Under the pieces are notes generated by a model. It was given only the letters and a program-made list of their open reading frames with translations. It was not told the DNA's origin and did no database searches. DNA of 64,000 nucleotides from Pseudomonadota bacterium. GTDB taxonomy: Bacteria > Pseudomonadota > Alphaproteobacteria > Acetobacterales > Acetobacteraceae. This document shows positions 16,183-24,796 of this stretch, piece after piece; position 1 is the stretch's first letter, and every line of letters begins with the position of its first letter. The stretch is taken from positions 1 through 64,000 of the forward strand of contig JAFEFW010000628.1 of the NCBI GenBank assembly GCA_018240405.1, given 5' to 3'. The position numbers and the translations under genes are program-made.

Positions 16183-17592
16183 ATGCCATTGTCGCTCGCG
16201 CTGTCGTCCGCACACCGCACCCGCTTCCGTCCGGCGGTTGCCGCATTCGGCGACTGGCTGGCAGCGCATCGCGGCGTGATCCAGGCAATCCAGTGGACCG
16301 TCGTGGCGATCTACCTGACGCTGGTCGCCGTGCCGGCCTTCCTGCCGCTGCCGCCGAACACCGCGCATCTCTGGAACAACCTGACACTGGCAGCGCAGTT
16401 TGCCTTCTGGGGCATCTGGTGGCCGTTCGTATTGCTCAGCATGGTGCTGGTCGGGCGCACCTGGTGCGGCGTGTTCTGCCCCGAAGGGGCGCTGTCGGAG
16501 TTCGCCAGCCGTCGCAGCCTGAACAGAGCAGTGCCGCGCTGGCTCACCTGGCGGGGATGGCCGTTCACGGCGTTCGTCTGCACTACCGTCTACGGGCAGA
16601 TGGTCAGCGTCTACCAATACCCGGCGCCGGTGCTGCTGATCCTCGGCGGGTCCACGGCGGCCGCCATCGGTGTAGGCCTCGTGTATGGCCGCAACAAGCG
16701 AGTGTGGTGCCGGTATCTCTGTCCGGTAACGGGCGTGTTCAATCTGCTGGCACGCCTGGCACCGGTGCATTTTCGTGTCGACCAGAACGCCTGGGCCGCC
16801 TCTCAGCACCGCGGCGACCACCCTGCCCCGGTCACCTGCGCCCCGCTGGTGCCGATCCGCACAATGCGCGGCGCGGGCGAATGCCATATGTGCGGCCGCT
16901 GCAGCGGCTTCCGCGGTGCCGTCAGCCTGGAACTGCGGCCGCCCGGCCAGGAGGTCGAGCAGGCGACGCCGGAGCGTGCGAATGCATGGGACACGGCGCT
17001 GATCCTGTTCGGCTTGATGGGAGTCGCCACCGGCGCGTTTCTGTGGTCGTCCAGCCCCTGGTACGTCGAGGCCAAGCAAGCCCTGGCCACGTGGCTGGTC
17101 GAGGCCGGCATTGACTGGCCGTTGACGCAGACGGCGCCATGGTTCGTGCTGACCAACTACCCCGCGCAGAACGACGTGCTGACCCTGCTCGATGGCGCGG
17201 TCATGCTGGGATTCATTGCACTGGTTGCCGTTGTGCTGGGTGGCGTCTTCTCGGTACTTCTTGCCGCCGGCGTCCGCCTGGCAGGCAGCTGGTCCACCAG
17301 CCGGTTCCACCACCTCGCCCAGAGCCTGATCCCGATGGCCGGCGTCGGCGTGTTCCTCGGCCTCAGCGCCAATACCGTGACGCTGCTGAAGGCTGATGGC
17401 ATCATGGTGCCACTGCTGCAGGATCTGCGGGCCGGCCTGATCGCGGGCGGCGCGGCCTGGTCGGTCTGGCTCGCCTGGCGCATCACCGCCAAATGGACCT
17501 CCGGGGCCCGCCAGCTCCCACCCGTGGCAGCCGTTGCGCTATGCACCGTGATTGCGGCGTACGGCTGGGTGACCCTCTTCTGGATATGGTAG
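16183..17592 (+). CDS. ftrD: FtrD-like polyferredoxin membrane protein
   Basis: A 469-residue inner-membrane Fe-S protein. Two CxxxCP motifs (C95/C99 and C176/C180) plus later Cys at 219, 234, 237 and 240 (ECHMCGRC) form NapH-type 4Fe-4S sites. About four membrane helices lie before residue 170 and five or more after residue 255. The C-terminal half (FHHLAQSLIPMAGVGVFLGL) matches FtrD rather than NapH. The role is electron transfer to or from iron during uptake. It starts 3 nt after ftrB. The FTR1-type permease FtrC, which normally completes the system, is absent here and in the rest of the window. Confidence 0.8.
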   Translation: MPLSLALSSAHRTRFRPAVAAFGDWLAAHRGVIQAIQWTVVAIYLTLVAVPAFLPLPPNTAHLWNNLTLAAQFAFWGIWWPFVLLSMVLVGRTWCGVFCPEGALSEFASRRSLNRAVPRWLTWRGWPFTAFVCTTVYGQMVSVYQYPAPVLLILGGSTAAAIGVGLVYGRNKRVWCRYLCPVTGVFNLLARLAPVHFRVDQNAWAASQHRGDHPAPVTCAPLVPIRTMRGAGECHMCGRCSGFRGAVSLELRPPGQEVEQATPERANAWDTALILFGLMGVATGAFLWSSSPWYVEAKQALATWLVEAGIDWPLTQTAPWFVLTNYPAQNDVLTLLDGAVMLGFIALVAVVLGGVFSVLLAAGVRLAGSWSTSRFHHLAQSLIPMAGVGVFLGLSANTVTLLKADGIMVPLLQDLRAGLIAGGAAWSVWLAWRITAKWTSGARQLPPVAAVALCTVIAAYGWVTLFWIW

Positions 17593-17698
17593 CCAACCGC
17601 CGTCCCCGCTCAGCCAGGCGGCGCGTCAGGCGGAACGGAATGAACTGACACCACGGCCCGACATCCCGGCGCCATTACGACTGCCATGGAGAACAACA

Positions 17699-19150
17699 AT
17701 GTCCGCGACAGGAAAGCTCATTCCTGACGGCGCCGGGAGCCTGCGTGTCGCTGCTCTGGCCGTCGCGTTGGCCACATCCGCCGCGCCGCCCGCGATTGCC
17801 GCGGACACCCCGGCCGACCCTGCGGCTCGCCAGCAACAACCCCTCGCGCCGGCGGAGTCCGACGAGGAGGTTGGCTCGCTGCTGCAACGCGATCGGCTCC
17901 TGGGCGATCCCTTCGGCCTGCGCTCCAAGCTGGAAAGCCACGGGATTACCATCACGCTGCAGGAAACCAGCGAGGTGTTCGGCAACGTCACCGGCGGCTT
18001 CAAGACGGGCGCCATTTACGAGGGTGCAACCTTCATGGCGCTGAAGGTCGACACCGAGAAGCTGTTCGGCCTGCCGGGTGGCACGTTCAACGCCAGCGCC
18101 TGGCAGATCCACGGCCGTGGCCTGAGCACCAACAATATCGGCAACCTCAACACCATCAGCAGCATTGAAGCAACACGCGCCACGAGGCTGTTCGAGCTCT
18201 GGTATGAGCAGGCAATTGCCGACGGCGCCTACTCGGTGCGTATCGGCCAGCAGGCGGCGGACCAGGAATTCCAGATCAGCCAGTATGGCGGCCTGTTCAT
18301 CAATGCGTCGTTCGGCTGGCCGACCTTGTCAGCGGTGGACCAGCCCGCCGGCGGCCCCGCCTACCCGCTGGCCAGCCTGGGGGTGCGCCTGAAGGCCCAG
18401 CCGCTCGACGAGCTGACCTTCCTGCTTGGCATCTACAGCGGCAGCCCTGCCCCGCGCGGCGACGGCGATCCGCAATTGCTGAACCATTCCGGCACGTCCT
18501 TCGTGCTGAACCAGGGCGTGTTCGTGATCGGCGAAGCGCAGTATTCGCTGAACGGCAAAGAAGAGGACACCGGCCTGCCGGGGACCTACAAGGTTGGCTT
18601 CTGGTACAACTCCAACCAGTTCCAGGACCAGCGCTACGCCAATGATTTCCTGCTGCTCGCCAATCCAGCCAGTTCCGGGGTTCCGTTAGGACGCACGAAC
18701 AATTGGGCCTGGTATGTCGTCGCCGACCAGCTTGTCTGGCAGTCCGGCGGCAAGGACCGCGGCATCGGCGTGTTCGCCCGGATGACCGGCATCAGTAACG
18801 ACCGCAACCTGGTGAACTTCTTCGTCAATGCCGGCGTGACCTGGAAAGGCGGCCTGGCCGCCCGCCCTGACGATTCCGTCGGGCTGGGCATCGGCTTTGC
18901 GCGCATCGGCGACCGCACGCGACGCTTCGACGGTGACGTGTCGTTCTACAGCGGCAGCCCCTATCCGAGGCGAACCAGCGAGACCGTGTTGGAACTGACC
19001 TATCAGGCCCCGGTCACACCCTGGCTCACGTTGCAGCCGGACTTCCAATACATCTTCAACCCGGCGGGCGGCGTGCCAGACCCCAACAATCCGGCGCGGA
19101 CGATCGGCAGCGCTGCCATATTCGGCTTGCGCGGAGTCGTGGTGTTCTGA
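17699..19150 (+). CDS. carbohydrate-selective porin, OprB family
   Basis: A 483-residue outer-membrane protein. The signal peptide ends near residue 34 (APPAIAADT). The mature part opens with DPFGLRSKLESHGITITL, then ETSEVFGNVTGGFKTGAIYEG, typical of OprB porins, and ends with a beta strand closing in Val-Phe (LRGVVVF), as required for outer-membrane assembly. GGAGA 7 nt upstream supports ATG 17699. OprB proteins pass sugars or other small solutes across the outer membrane. It follows the ftr-like operon by 106 nt in the same direction; it could be the outer-membrane entry for that system or independently expressed. Confidence 0.88.
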   Translation: MSATGKLIPDGAGSLRVAALAVALATSAAPPAIAADTPADPAARQQQPLAPAESDEEVGSLLQRDRLLGDPFGLRSKLESHGITITLQETSEVFGNVTGGFKTGAIYEGATFMALKVDTEKLFGLPGGTFNASAWQIHGRGLSTNNIGNLNTISSIEATRATRLFELWYEQAIADGAYSVRIGQQAADQEFQISQYGGLFINASFGWPTLSAVDQPAGGPAYPLASLGVRLKAQPLDELTFLLGIYSGSPAPRGDGDPQLLNHSGTSFVLNQGVFVIGEAQYSLNGKEEDTGLPGTYKVGFWYNSNQFQDQRYANDFLLLANPASSGVPLGRTNNWAWYVVADQLVWQSGGKDRGIGVFARMTGISNDRNLVNFFVNAGVTWKGGLAARPDDSVGLGIGFARIGDRTRRFDGDVSFYSGSPYPRRTSETVLELTYQAPVTPWLTLQPDFQYIFNPAGGVPDPNNPARTIGSAAIFGLRGVVVF

Positions 19151-19355
19151 CCGCGGTCGCCTTACCGGCGACGACATGTGTCCGGCGGCATGAAACCACC
19201 GATTGGCGCCACGCCATGCCGGCGCCTTTACGGCTCGCTGGCGCGGGATCGGTCGGCCCGGGCGCTGCCGCGCTGGCCTATGGTTTCATGCGATTTCAAA
19301 CCAGGCCCCCGCCAGCCGTAAGCGGCGGTGACACAGGCGACTTCTTTCCGGCGGC

Positions 19356-19970
19356 TCAGGCCGCCGCACTCATGCCATCACGCGACATAGTCTGTCTGGC
19401 GCGGTCGAGGGCCGCCGCCAAGCCGTCGGCCAATGCTTCGATGGGCGGCAAGCCGGCGGCGGCCGGATCCTCCGTCAGGTGCTGCAGGAACGCGTCAATA
19501 CGGGCGTCACGGGCCGGTCTGGCCGGCGCGGCAGGCGGAGGCGGCGTCTCCGTCGGTGCGGCCCGCTGCCGTGGTGGCGCCGGATCGGCGGGTGAAGTGT
19601 CGGCCACCGCGGCCGACGCGGCCTTGTCCGCGGCCAGGCGGGCGCGCCGGAGCGCATCCAGCTTACGCTGCGCCGCGCCTTCGTTGCGCCGGAGCGCACT
19701 GGCCGTCTTCGACAATTGCAGCCCGACAGCCAGCGGAATGTCCGGGTCCTCGGAGTCCCGGATCAGGCCGAGGGCTTTGTAGCGGAAGCCGATAATCTCA
19801 GCGGCAAGGCCGAGTTCCTCATTGGTCTGCGGCGCCTGTTCGATCAGGAGATTCATGACCACGTCCGCCGCTTCCTCCCGTGTGCCAGCGTAACGGAGGA
19901 ACAGCGGCAGCAGGAGGTCGAGGATCGTGTAGAAGACGGCGGGCGAAATGGCCGGCGGAAAGGCTGACAT
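19356..19970 (-). CDS. hypothetical protein, helical with Pro/Ala-rich linker
   Basis: A 204-residue cytoplasmic protein. Residues 1-110 are helical (FYTILDLLLPLFLRYAG, NEELGLAAEIIGFRYKALGLIRD), then a low-complexity Ala/Pro/Thr linker (about 115-150), and a final helical block (ARIDAFLQHLTEDPAAAGLPP). I do not recognise the family; the organisation suggests an adaptor or regulatory protein. No signal peptide or membrane span. A competing rightward frame (19216-19782) is judged a shadow because this strand has the regular helix periodicity and better codon use. The ATG at 19970 is supported by an AT-rich upstream promoter region. Confidence 0.68.
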   Translation of the reverse strand: MSAFPPAISPAVFYTILDLLLPLFLRYAGTREEAADVVMNLLIEQAPQTNEELGLAAEIIGFRYKALGLIRDSEDPDIPLAVGLQLSKTASALRRNEGAAQRKLDALRRARLAADKAASAAVADTSPADPAPPRQRAAPTETPPPPAAPARPARDARIDAFLQHLTEDPAAAGLPPIEALADGLAAALDRARQTMSRDGMSAAA

Positions 19971-20280
19971 CGCGATGAGGCCCCTGGCGGAAGAGCAGTG
20001 GTTCGGTGGTTATATAGGATGAAATGCCTTCATATTGCAATGTGTATTTTCCTAAATCCTCCCCGACGTACCGCATCAGGCGCCGATCGGCAGAAAATTT
20101 GCTCCCCCTGCAGTCAGCGCAGAGACCGCAGGGCGTCTGAGGCGCAGAGACAGGCCCGAGCCCGCCGAGGCGTGCAGCGCCGCCCCGCAACCAGCATCTG
20201 CATTGATCCGCCGCATGGTCGTGCCGGCTGCCTTGTGCAAGCTCGGCACCCGTGATCCGGCTCCGGATCGGAGAGCAGCG
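19971..20280. other. AT-rich divergent promoter region
   Basis: The first 130 bases (TATATAGGATGAAATG and on) are clearly AT-richer than their surroundings and probably hold the promoter of the leftward hypothetical gene; the rightward napE promoter must also lie in this stretch. I found no clear FNR-type TTGAT-N4-ATCAA site and no gene. Confidence 0.45.
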
Positions 20281-20442
20281 ATGCAGCCATCCTTCACCCC
20301 CGCCAGTCCCTGGCGGGAACTGCTGGCCTTCCTTGGCCTCTGCATTGTCGTCTGGCCTGTCGTCGTGACGCTGCTGATCGGAGTCTATGGCGTCGGCTGG
20401 TGGATCCGTCTGCTCACCGCCAGCCCTGCGGGCTCCTCGTAG
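20281..20442 (+). CDS. napE: NapE/TorE-like small membrane protein
   Basis: A 53-residue protein with one long hydrophobic helix (about 14-42). Its PWRELLAFLGLCIVVWPVVV and GVYGVGWWIRLL pattern matches NapE/TorE subunits of periplasmic nitrate or TMAO reductase operons. The ATG at 20281 gives the normal family length. Its stop overlaps the AGGAG ribosome site of the NapC-like gene 12 nt downstream, so the two are cotranslated. The function of NapE is poorly known; it probably assists the membrane quinol branch. Confidence 0.72.
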   Translation: MQPSFTPASPWRELLAFLGLCIVVWPVVVTLLIGVYGVGWWIRLLTASPAGSS

Positions 20443-20453
20443 GAGCGGTGGCG

Positions 20454-21059
20454 ATGTCCGATCAGCCCAGCCCGTCCCGCACCTGGTCCGCCCGCCATCC
20501 CTGGCTGAGGGCCATGCTGCGGCCGTCCGTTTACCTGCCCATGGCGCTGCTGACCTTCGGCGGCTTTATCGCCGGCGCCACGTTCTGGGTGTCATTCGAC
20601 ACGATGCTCTCGGCGACCAGCACCGACGCGTTCTGCACCGGGTGCCACAGCATGCGCAGCACCGTGTTGCCGGAACTCCTGGCGACACGGCACGGCCGCA
20701 ATCCCATGGGCGTGGCGGCCAGTTGCGCCGATTGCCACATCCCGCACGCGTTCAGCGCCAAACTGGTGCGCAAGATCGAAGCGGCGCGCGAGGTATGGGC
20801 TGAACTGACGTTCAAGGTCAGCACGCCGGAGAAGTTCGAGCGGCATCGCTGGGCAATGGCGGAACGGGAATGGGCACGCCTCAAGGCCGACAATGCGGCG
20901 CCCTGCCGCACCTGCCATAATGTTGCATCCATGGACCTGGACACGCAGCCTCCGGCCGCGGCGGCAATGCATCGGATGCGTGCGGCGACCGGCCAGGCAA
21001 CCTGTATCGATTGCCACAAGGGTGTTGCCCACAAGATGCCGACGCCCCCGGGCGGATAG
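20454..21059 (+). CDS. napC: NapC/NirT-type tetraheme cytochrome c
   Basis: A 201-residue membrane-anchored quinol dehydrogenase. One membrane helix (about 26-48) is followed by four CxxCH heme sites: CTGCH 61-65, CADCH 91-95, CRTCH 151-155 and CIDCH 184-188. This is the NapC/NirT/NrfH family, which passes electrons from quinol to periplasmic reductases. AGGAG at 20441-20445 fixes the ATG. The protein ends soon after heme 4, so it lacks the extra C-terminal heme domain of TorC. No napA, napB, napD, nirS, nrfA or torA gene follows; downstream is a decayed transporter gene. Confidence 0.88.
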   Translation: MSDQPSPSRTWSARHPWLRAMLRPSVYLPMALLTFGGFIAGATFWVSFDTMLSATSTDAFCTGCHSMRSTVLPELLATRHGRNPMGVAASCADCHIPHAFSAKLVRKIEAAREVWAELTFKVSTPEKFERHRWAMAEREWARLKADNAAPCRTCHNVASMDLDTQPPAAAAMHRMRAATGQATCIDCHKGVAHKMPTPPGG

Positions 21060-21072
21060 CACGGCGGCGCAA

Positions 21073-21488
21073 CTATTGCGCAGGGCTCAGCGCTCGCTGG
21101 CGGCTGCCGTGGACGGCGAAAACGGCCTTCGCCGCCAGACGGCACGCCCCCCGATGACGAAATGGGCGGGCATGTAAGTCGGCCAAGCGTTGCGGGTCGC
21201 GCCGCTACGCCAAGCCAAGACGGCCCCGCCCATCTGGTCTGCCGCAAAAATCCAGCCGAAACCGATCGGCGCCTTGACCACGCCGAAATGCAGCGCCGTC
21301 CGTCTGACGGTCGGCGGCACCATCCCGACGAGGTCGAGGCCGAAGAACATCGCGAACAGCGACGGGGATACGACGTCGCAGCGGCTGCACGACAGCCAGA
21401 TCACCGATAAACCGCGAAGCGCGTACTACTACGCGAGCAGGACGCAATCGTCGAAGCAGTCCGGGAGCCAGCCGGAACAGATCGGCTA
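21073..21488 (-). pseudogene. decayed 3' end of an MFS transporter gene
   Basis: Read leftward, this stretch gives a recognisable C-terminal third of a major facilitator protein: a GWLPD loop, YALRGLSVIWL, FAMFFGLD, VPPTVR and FGWIFAADQMGG. The frame is broken by TAG codons at 21486-21488 and by two adjacent TAGs at 21426-21431, where intact relatives have about two aromatic residues. A further one-base slip in the run of six C at 21147-21152 moves the natural ending (RLAAKAVFAVHGSRQ, then TAG at 21073-21075) out of frame. The N-terminal two thirds are missing, replaced by the rightward gene at 21554. Confidence 0.8.
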
Positions 21489-21553
21489 GGCGTACTCGCG
21501 GTTGCGACCGCGGTCGTTGCGAGCTCCCGCCGGGTTCGATAGGAGTCCGGATC

Positions 21554-22279
21554 ATGATGGAACTGACCCGGCGAGGCGGGCTGATCAGCGCGACTGTCGC
21601 CGCTCTACTCCACGCTCGCCGCGCCTGTGCGCTCAACGCCGCCGAAACCGCCGCCATGCTGGGAATTGCCGATCCGGCGGACTTTCTGAAGCGGAAGCCG
21701 GAGTTCCTTGCGGTCGCGCCCTGGAGTTCCGGCTCTGAACGCCTGTGGGCTGCCTGTCTCGCCGATGAAGGCAACGGGGTCACCGCCGCCCTCATCCAGG
21801 AAGATGCCGATGGCGAGACCCGACGCATCGTTGCCGGTCCAGTGGAAGCGGACGTGCTGACGATCGATCCGTTCTGGACCCTCAACCTCCTCATCTCGCC
21901 GGTGCACCCGCTTGGCGCTGACTTCCCGGCCTTCGGCGTCACAGTGTCGAACAGCTACCTGTCCACCGGGCGCAGTACCTGGTCGGAATCCATGAGCATA
22001 TTCCTCCGTGAGGGCAGCATGTTGCGGCTCGTCTTTAGCGGCTATGTCGGCGCCGGCTCATCGGACGAGGTGCCGTGCCGGCGGCGGCAAGGCGGCGGCG
22101 AACCCTGCCGCGACCGCTGGGAGCGCAAGTGGATCATCAAGACCGCCGGTCCGGCCGCCGGCGGAAAGCCGCCAGCGCTTGTGGTGGTGGAACGCGGCTC
22201 TAATAAGATCGTCAGCCGCCATACCTGGCGCGGCGATGGCTACCATCCGGCCACGTTCGAGCGCCTGATCCGATCGTAA
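21554..22279 (+). CDS. hypothetical protein, possibly exported
   Basis: A 241-residue protein. The N-terminus (MMELTRRGGLISATVAALLHARRACA) has two Arg before a hydrophobic stretch and could be a weak, Tat-like signal. The rest is mixed alpha/beta with FWTLNLLISPVHPLG, SWSESMSIFLREGS-like strands and a Cys pair in PCRRRQGGGEPC (about 175-187). ATAGGAG 8 nt upstream supports ATG 21554. I do not recognise the family. It lies where the 5' two thirds of a decayed MFS gene would be expected, so it may have arrived by a local rearrangement. Confidence 0.62.
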   Translation: MMELTRRGGLISATVAALLHARRACALNAAETAAMLGIADPADFLKRKPEFLAVAPWSSGSERLWAACLADEGNGVTAALIQEDADGETRRIVAGPVEADVLTIDPFWTLNLLISPVHPLGADFPAFGVTVSNSYLSTGRSTWSESMSIFLREGSMLRLVFSGYVGAGSSDEVPCRRRQGGGEPCRDRWERKWIIKTAGPAAGGKPPALVVVERGSNKIVSRHTWRGDGYHPATFERLIRS

Positions 22280-22357
22280 AGTGCCTCGGCGGCGCGCTTT
22301 CCCTTTTTCGGTCGCCGGCGTGGAGCGGGAGCCGGGGATCGTCTGCCGACGCGCCGG

Positions 22358-23716
22358 TCAACCTCGGCGCGCGGCGAGGTGCCCGGGCTCTGCGTGGCCG
22401 TCCCGGCCGCCCGGCGCGGCACCCAGAAAGTTCTTCGCCAGTGCGTGATAGACGCCTTCGCGGCAGACCAGCCGGGAAACGCCGTAGGCGATCGCGGCGG
22501 CGACCATCAGTGGCAACACCATCGCATGGTCACCGGTCATCTCCGCCACGATGACCACGGCGGTAATCGGCGCCTGCACGACGCCGGTAAAATAGGAGAC
22601 CATACTAAGCAGGATCAGCGCATTCAGCGGCACGTCCGGCGCCAGCGCGGCGATGTTGAACCCCAGTCCAGCACCCACGGCGAGTGACGGCGAAAAGATA
22701 CCGCCTGGAACCCCGCTGATCGAAGCCAGCGTCGTGGCGGCGAATTTCAGCGCTCCAAAGGATTCCGGCGGCGGCGTGCCGTTCTCCATCAGCGCCTTCA
22801 CCTGGGTGTAGCCGGTGCCGTAGATACTGCTGTCGGAGGCGATGCCGCACACCGCCGCAGCCAGTCCGCATACCGCGGCGAAGATCACCGGATGGCGCTT
22901 GATCGCTTGCCCGATGACGCCGGGCAGTCCGGTGCCGAACAGGATCAGGATCCGGCTGAACAACCCGCCGGCCAGGCCGCCGACGACCGCACAGCCGGCC
23001 AGCGCCACCCAGCCCATCAGGCCGTGCAGCGCCACCGTCGTGGTGCCGAAATAGGTGTAGTCGCCAAGAAACGCGACGGAAGTCAGCCCGGCGACGATGA
23101 TGCCGCCGAGCATCAGGCCGCTGGTCTCGGTTTCGAAGGCGCGGCTCATTTCCTCGATGCCGAAGATGATCCCGGCAAGCGGCGTGTTGAAGGCTGCGGC
23201 GATGCCGGCCGACGCGCCGGCGAGGATCAGCCCGCGCTGCCGTCGCGGTGACAGCCGGCCGATGGCGAACATGATGGAGGCGCCGACCTGCACCGTCGGC
23301 CCCTCGCGGCCGATGGACGCGCCGCACAGCAGGCCGAACAGTGTCAGCAGGATCTTGCCGATGGCGATGCGGATCGACACCAGATGCCCCCGCGCGGCCT
23401 GGTCATGCAGGTGCCGCGCCGCGATCGCCTGTGGAATGCCGCTGCCCTGGGAGTTGGGAAACACCCGCCGCGTCAGCCACGCCGAGACCGCCAGGCCAAA
23501 CGGCGTGATGAACAGTGAGGTGTAGGGATAGCGGCCAATCAGGAAGGCGAAGACTTCCTGCGCCTGGTCGGCCAGCAACGCCAGCGCGACCGCCGCACCA
23601 CCAACCACGACACCACCAAGCAGGAAAATCAACCGCCTCTGGGTCCGGTAGGAGTGCAGACGCAGGCGGCGCCGCGCCCGGCGGAAATGGCGCCGTAAGA
23701 GCAAGCGAGCGTACAT
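22358..23716 (-). CDS. ClC-type chloride channel / H+ antiporter
   Basis: A 452-residue polytopic membrane protein with the ClC selectivity motifs: GSGIP (91-95), GREGP (136-140) containing the gating glutamate E138, and GVPGGIFSPSLAVGAG later, plus the YFTGVVQAPITAVVI helix. The gating Glu is present, consistent with Cl-/H+ exchange, though channel behaviour cannot be excluded. About 11-12 hydrophobic segments start after a basic N-terminus (residues 1-28). No C-terminal CBS domains; the last 25 residues are polar. It is transcribed leftward, divergent from the ketopantoate-reductase-like gene. Likely roles are acid resistance or anion balance. Confidence 0.9.
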   Translation of the reverse strand: MYARLLLRRHFRRARRRLRLHSYRTQRRLIFLLGGVVVGGAAVALALLADQAQEVFAFLIGRYPYTSLFITPFGLAVSAWLTRRVFPNSQGSGIPQAIAARHLHDQAARGHLVSIRIAIGKILLTLFGLLCGASIGREGPTVQVGASIMFAIGRLSPRRQRGLILAGASAGIAAAFNTPLAGIIFGIEEMSRAFETETSGLMLGGIIVAGLTSVAFLGDYTYFGTTTVALHGLMGWVALAGCAVVGGLAGGLFSRILILFGTGLPGVIGQAIKRHPVIFAAVCGLAAAVCGIASDSSIYGTGYTQVKALMENGTPPPESFGALKFAATTLASISGVPGGIFSPSLAVGAGLGFNIAALAPDVPLNALILLSMVSYFTGVVQAPITAVVIVAEMTGDHAMVLPLMVAAAIAYGVSRLVCREGVYHALAKNFLGAAPGGRDGHAEPGHLAARRG

Positions 23717-23851
23717 CGCGGTGAAGATCGTCCTTCGGGAGTGCCGGACTCCTAACGGCAGGGTGACACGCTCGATAGCCGCGGACCGTGCCGTTGCGGG
23801 ATTCGTGATCGTGGCGCAGTGTCCGCGGCTTCAGCGAACAGGGGAATTCGC

Positions 23852-24775
23852 ATGCGGATCGCAGTGATCGGCGCCGGCGGGGTCGGCGGCGCCTTTGGGG
23901 CAGCGCTCGCCAAGGCCGGTGCCGATGTGACGTTCGTGGCGCGTGGCCCGCACCTGGAGGCGATGCGGCGCAACGGCCTGCGCATCGAGGGCGGGCGCGG
24001 CGAGACCGTCATCAATCCGGCGCAGGCGACGGACGACCCGGCAACGATCGGGCCGGTCGATTTCGTCATGTTCTGCGTCAAGCTGTGGGACGTGGAGAGC
24101 GCCGGCGAGGCCATCCGCTCCCTGGTCGGGCCGACCACCGCGGTGATCCCGTTCCAGAACGGCATCGACGCGCCGGAGCGCCTGGTGGCGATCCTGGGCA
24201 AGCAGGCCGTGATGGGCGGGGTGGCGCAGATCAGCGCAACGATCGCCGAACCGGGCGTGATCCGGCAGACCGGCACGTTCATGCGGCTGGTGTTCGGCGA
24301 ACTCGACGGCGGCCAGAGCGCGCGCGGCGAGGCATTTCATGCGCTGTGCCAGAAAGCCGGCTTCGACAGCACGCACAGCAAGCGCATTCAGACGGATTTA
24401 TGGCTGAAATTCGTGCTGCTGGCGACCAACAGTGGCTTCACCGCGGCGACGCGGACGGCGATCGGCAAGCTACGCGACGACCCGGATATTGCGCCGCTGA
24501 TGCGCGAGGCGGTGGCCGAAGCGGTTGCTGTCGGCCGGGCCCGTGGCGTGGCGCTGCCCGAGGACGTGGTGGATCGCACGATGGCGGGCACCGCCGCCCT
24601 GCCAGCGCCGATGCTGGCGTCGATGGCGCACGACCTGCTGCGTGGCGGCCGGCTGGAACTGCCGTGGCTGTCCGGGAAGGTCGTGGCGCTGGGCCGGGAC
24701 CTCGGCGTGCCGACGCCGGTCCATGCGATGCTGTATGCGGTGCTGAAGCCGTTTGCGGATGGATCTCGGGCGTAG
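23852..24775 (+). CDS. 2-dehydropantoate 2-reductase family protein
   Basis: A 307-residue NAD(P)-binding reductase of the PanE/ApbA family. The nucleotide motif is GAGGVG (7-12), followed by VDFVMFCVKLWDVE with the conserved Lys, IPFQNGID, and a C-terminal helical domain beginning WLKFVLLATNSGFTAATR. AGGGGA 6 nt before the ATG at 23852 supports this start over the upstream GTG 23819. True PanE makes pantoate for coenzyme A; many paralogues of this family reduce other 2-keto acids, and the isolated context (next to ClC and a methyltransferase) does not prove pantothenate synthesis. Confidence 0.85.
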   Translation: MRIAVIGAGGVGGAFGAALAKAGADVTFVARGPHLEAMRRNGLRIEGGRGETVINPAQATDDPATIGPVDFVMFCVKLWDVESAGEAIRSLVGPTTAVIPFQNGIDAPERLVAILGKQAVMGGVAQISATIAEPGVIRQTGTFMRLVFGELDGGQSARGEAFHALCQKAGFDSTHSKRIQTDLWLKFVLLATNSGFTAATRTAIGKLRDDPDIAPLMREAVAEAVAVGRARGVALPEDVVDRTMAGTAALPAPMLASMAHDLLRGGRLELPWLSGKVVALGRDLGVPTPVHAMLYAVLKPFADGSRA

Positions 24776-24796
24776 CCACGCCGGTATCGACCGCCG

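Noticed and set aside
15097-17313. A 738-codon leftward open frame over the ftr-like operon
   Set aside because: Composition is His/Arg/Gln-rich without recognisable domains, and it is antisense to three well-supported genes.
19156-19172. GTCGCC-TTACC-GGCGAC hairpin after the porin stop
   Set aside because: Only 6 bp and no T-run; too weak to call a terminator.
19216-19782. 188-codon rightward frame opposite the 204-residue hypothetical gene
   Set aside because: Ala/Arg-rich with no helix periodicity; the leftward frame has a better start region and codon use.
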